Assembly: GCA_947472115.1 (NCBI GenBank)
Contig: CANIZU010000069.1
Coordinates: forward strand, 1-8,637
DNA from: Flavobacteriales bacterium
GTDB lineage: Bacteria; Bacteroidota; Bacteroidia; NS11-12g; UBA955
DNA length: 8,637 bases
Direction of reading: 5' to 3'
The notes under the pieces are model-generated. The model had not been told where the DNA came from. It saw nothing but the letters and a program-made list of their open reading frames with translations, and ran no database searches. Numbering within the stretch: position 1 is the first letter of the stretch; the number at the start of each line of letters is the position of its first letter. This document shows, piece by piece, positions 6,589 through 8,637 of the stretch. The position numbers and the translations under genes are program-made.

Positions 6589-7953
6589 TTACCCTTGAGC
6601 CCAATTTCCTTTGTCCATCTGGTTGAACTGCCAAGGCGCCCCGTTGTTTTCCAAATTGGTAAACATGTTATTTAATTCGCTCGGCGCAGCACTCTTTTCC
6701 ATCACTTGATACTGACGCATCTGAACGATGATGTCCACCGGATTGATATTCACCGGACATGCTTCAGCACATGCGTTACAAGTTGTACAAGCCCACAATT
6801 CCTCGGTGCTGATATAGCTATGCAAGTCCTTGCCATCGTCAAATCGCGCTACTTCTGCAGCATTGTTATCCGCGACATTGGTTACCGCCTCCGTATTCTG
6901 CTGGGCCAACTTCTTCGCCGCGTCAATGCCTCTTCCCACTTCCTCCAAACGATCTCTTGTGTCCATCATCACTTTTCTTGGTGATAACAATTTCCCTGTT
7001 TGATTGGCCGGACAAACACTGCTGCACCTTCCGCATTCGGTACAAGTGTATGCGTCCATCAAGTTTTTCCATGTCAAATCTTGTACATCTTTGGCACCAA
7101 AGCCCGCTGGCGGTTCATACCCTTCTGGCGGCTGCGCCGCCGGGTCCATCATCAATTTTACCTCCGTGGTTACATAACCCAAATTCTCAAATTCACCCTT
7201 CGGCTTCAATGGCGTGTAATACACATTCGGAAAACTCATGATGATATGCCAATGCTTGCTATATGGCACATAATTCAAAAACACTACGATGCCCACAAAA
7301 TGGAACCACCAACACAATCGCTCAATCATATGAACCGACCCGTCGCTGAATCCATCAAGAAATCCTACCAAATACTGACTCACCGGAAAGCTGCCATGAC
7401 CCTCCATCAAACCCCTACTAACCAATACTTGCTCCGCCGCATTCATCTTCAACAAAGCCCCCATCAACACAATCTCAACCACCAAAATAATCGTGGCGTC
7501 CTTCACCGGCCAACCCTTCAACTCCGGCATCTGCAAGCGCGGCACCTTGGTAACGAAACGACGTCCCAAGAAAACCACACAAGCAACCAAAACACCCAAT
7601 GCCAAAATTTCAAAAAATCCTATCGCCACATCATAAATCGAACCCAAATAATGGGCGAAAAAACGATGTGTACCCAATAATCCATCTATCAAAATCTCCA
7701 ACACCTCAATGTTGATCAATACAAAGCCGACATAAATCAAGATGTGAAAGAAGCCCGCTATGGGCCTGCGAACCATCTTGCTCTGACCCATCGCTACCCA
7801 TGCCATCTGCTTCCATCGCGCCGCCGGATTGTCCGATAAATCCTGTTTCTTTCCCAAAAAAATATTCCTGCGGATGAATTTTACCCGACCGGCGAATATC
7901 CAACTTCCAACGCCCAAAATCAGGGCAAAAATCACTTGTGATAGGATTCCCAT
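6589..7953 (-). CDS. Membrane-bound 4Fe-4S dicluster (HdrE/HdrC-like) oxidoreductase subunit
   Basis: 454 residues in two parts. The N-terminal half (about residues 1-240) is a membrane domain resembling NarI/HdrE-type cytochrome b subunits, with about five hydrophobic helices (near 4-22, 64-88, 107-129, 153-169, 213-229). His70 in a helix, and His218 with His234 or His236 at the ends of the last helix, could be haem ligands. The C-terminal half carries two ferredoxin-type motifs, Cys304/307/310/314 (CTECGRCSSVC) and Cys389/392/395/399 (CTTCNACAEAC), each followed by Pro, as in HdrC, GlpC and LutB-type electron carriers. The likely role is moving electrons between the quinone pool and a soluble partner; the actual donor and acceptor are unknown. 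The C-terminus (MEKSAAPSELNN to WQFNQMDKGNW) looks like that of Bacteroidota relatives as I remember them. Those relatives are usually followed by a CCG-domain Fe-S protein, but tatA follows here. The start is ATG 7953-7951, without a Shine-Dalgarno sequence. Confidence 0.88.
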   Translation of the reverse strand: MGILSQVIFALILGVGSWIFAGRVKFIRRNIFLGKKQDLSDNPAARWKQMAWVAMGQSKMVRRPIAGFFHILIYVGFVLINIEVLEILIDGLLGTHRFFAHYLGSIYDVAIGFFEILALGVLVACVVFLGRRFVTKVPRLQMPELKGWPVKDATIILVVEIVLMGALLKMNAAEQVLVSRGLMEGHGSFPVSQYLVGFLDGFSDGSVHMIERLCWWFHFVGIVVFLNYVPYSKHWHIIMSFPNVYYTPLKPKGEFENLGYVTTEVKLMMDPAAQPPEGYEPPAGFGAKDVQDLTWKNLMDAYTCTECGRCSSVCPANQTGKLLSPRKVMMDTRDRLEEVGRGIDAAKKLAQQNTEAVTNVADNNAAEVARFDDGKDLHSYISTEELWACTTCNACAEACPVNINPVDIIVQMRQYQVMEKSAAPSELNNMFTNLENNGAPWQFNQMDKGNWAQG

Positions 7954-8025
7954 TGGTTGCGAAATTAATCAAATAACCGCATTCTACCCATCCCCACTTC
8001 CATTACCCCTCTCAAATGTCCACTT

Positions 8026-8637
8026 TTACGGAATCACAGGATTCACCAATCCATAAACCGATCCATTGCCCGGCCAAAAATCAATGCCCAATGATTTCAC
8101 CGCGACAGGCTTTCTGCCCGCATTATCAATGAAAATCTGCATATCGTATCCCCTCGTTGCAAAATGATTTATGTTCGACGCAAGACCCGATCCGATCCCT
8201 CTGAATACTCCTTGGCCTTCCATTCCTTGTCCTTCCATTCCCTCGCCACCCCAATTCACATCAACCAAACGACCGGCCAAATAAATATTCACTCTACATC
8301 TTCCGCCTTCCAAAACCTCCAAATCGCCCAATCCATACCCCATATTTCCGATGCCTTGGTCCAAATATCTAATGTTCTCCCCAGCCCCATTTTTTATCAT
8401 CACAACCAACCGCAAATCCTTATCCCGAAGCAACTGCGTATCCAATTCCAAAGAAGCCACAGCAACAAACTCCGCACTATATCGCTGATCGCCCAATGAA
8501 TCCGTTGAAACAGCCAATACCTGACGATACTGACTTGAGTCGATGTCGCCCCGCAACGCAAGCTGTCCGCTGAAAACAGGCAAAACCCTATCCCGCAAGA
8601 AACCAGAATCTATATTGCCCACTCCAAACTTGGAAAA
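8026..8637 (-). CDS. Hypothetical protein, C-terminal part
   Basis: Partial gene. The frame is open from the right edge of the window (FSKFGVGNIDSGF...) to TAA 8028-8026, about 203 residues. A GTG at 8622 is in frame but is probably internal, since the frame stays open upstream. I do not recognise the family. The sequence looks like a soluble, beta-rich protein: alternating hydrophobic stretches such as RLVVMIKNG, CRVNIYLAGRLVDVNW and YDMQIFIDNAG, with a glycine-rich region between them. It has no transmembrane helix. The strand-rich, Asn/Gly-rich character suggests a periplasmic or cell-surface protein, but the N-terminus that would show a signal peptide is outside the window. A small internal repeat (QGMEG) sits in the glycine-rich region. 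The Fe-S membrane protein gene follows after 72 bp on the same strand; whether the two are linked in function is unknown. Confidence 0.7.
   Translation of the reverse strand, partial: FSKFGVGNIDSGFLRDRVLPVFSGQLALRGDIDSSQYRQVLAVSTDSLGDQRYSAEFVAVASLELDTQLLRDKDLRLVVMIKNGAGENIRYLDQGIGNMGYGLGDLEVLEGGRCRVNIYLAGRLVDVNWGGEGMEGQGMEGQGVFRGIGSGLASNINHFATRGYDMQIFIDNAGRKPVAVKSLGIDFWPGNGSVYGLVNPVIP
8212..8241. repeat. 15-bp tandem repeat, two copies, inside a coding region
   Basis: Units at 8212-8226 and 8227-8241 differ at one base (the 4th of the unit, G/T on the + strand). In the minus-strand gene they encode the pentapeptide repeat GMEGQ-GMEGQ within a glycine-rich stretch, so copy-number change would keep the frame. 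The minus strand of this stretch is almost all purine. Confidence 0.8.

Noticed and set aside
7000..7680. A 226-codon open frame on the + strand opposite the Fe-S membrane protein gene
   Set aside because: It lies entirely antisense to a well-supported gene, its translation is His/Gln/Thr-rich without domains or conserved motifs, and it has no start context. It is a shadow of the opposite strand's codon use.
7966..8012. G-rich minus-strand stretch in the 72-bp gap, considered as a G-quadruplex or regulatory element
   Set aside because: Only three runs of three or more G are present, so no canonical four-run quadruplex forms. Short TGCG/CGCA and GGTT/AACC inverted repeats there are only 4 bp long. 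I see no promoter consensus.
8164..8499. A 111-codon open frame on the + strand opposite the right-hand partial gene
   Set aside because: Its translation is Ser/Ile/Gln-rich with no motif. The minus-strand frame stays open to the edge of the window and has a more protein-like composition, with strand-like hydrophobic spacing. Since that gene is itself unrecognised, this choice is less certain than the others.

Overview
The window looks like chromosomal DNA from a member of the Bacteroidota. The evidence is a DUF5916 outer-membrane protein with a CBM9-like N-terminal domain, a Bacteroidota-style TatA, a membrane-anchored dicluster Fe-S protein of a type common in that phylum, and start regions that mostly lack Shine-Dalgarno sequences. 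I cannot place it below phylum level. There is no RNA gene, CRISPR array, insertion sequence or phage gene, and no gene-free stretch longer than 121 bp.

Layout: two genes lie on the + strand at the left end. They are the C-terminal part of a fumarylacetoacetate hydrolase (FAH) family enzyme, cut by the window edge, and a complete AIM24/TIGR00266 family protein. They converge, with a 21-bp gap, on a block of minus-strand genes that fills the rest of the window. Reading that block in its own direction from the right edge: the C-terminal part of an unrecognised protein (cut by the window edge), a membrane-bound 4Fe-4S dicluster protein, tatA, gatA, a lytic-transglycosylase-like LysM protein, and a DUF5916 outer-membrane protein.

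The last four form a very tight unit. There are 2 bp between tatA and gatA, a 4-base ATGA overlap between gatA and the LysM protein, and a 1-base TGATG overlap before the DUF5916 gene. They are probably co-transcribed and translationally coupled. The functions are mixed: Tat protein export, Gln/Asn-tRNA amidation, periplasmic wall binding and an outer-membrane barrel. This looks like a housekeeping cluster, not a dedicated pathway.

I found no clear new multi-gene system. The best lead is the transglycosylase-like protein. It keeps the fold-level landmarks of a MltD-like SLT domain, but the catalytic Glu, the Gln of the GxWQ motif and the Asn of the NAGP motif are all replaced (T93, P111, R163), so it is probably a non-catalytic wall-binding protein. 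Lesser leads are a 19-bp near-perfect direct repeat that carries the stop codons of the two convergent genes, a TTG start for gatA, and the absence of the usual CCG-domain partner next to the Fe-S membrane protein.
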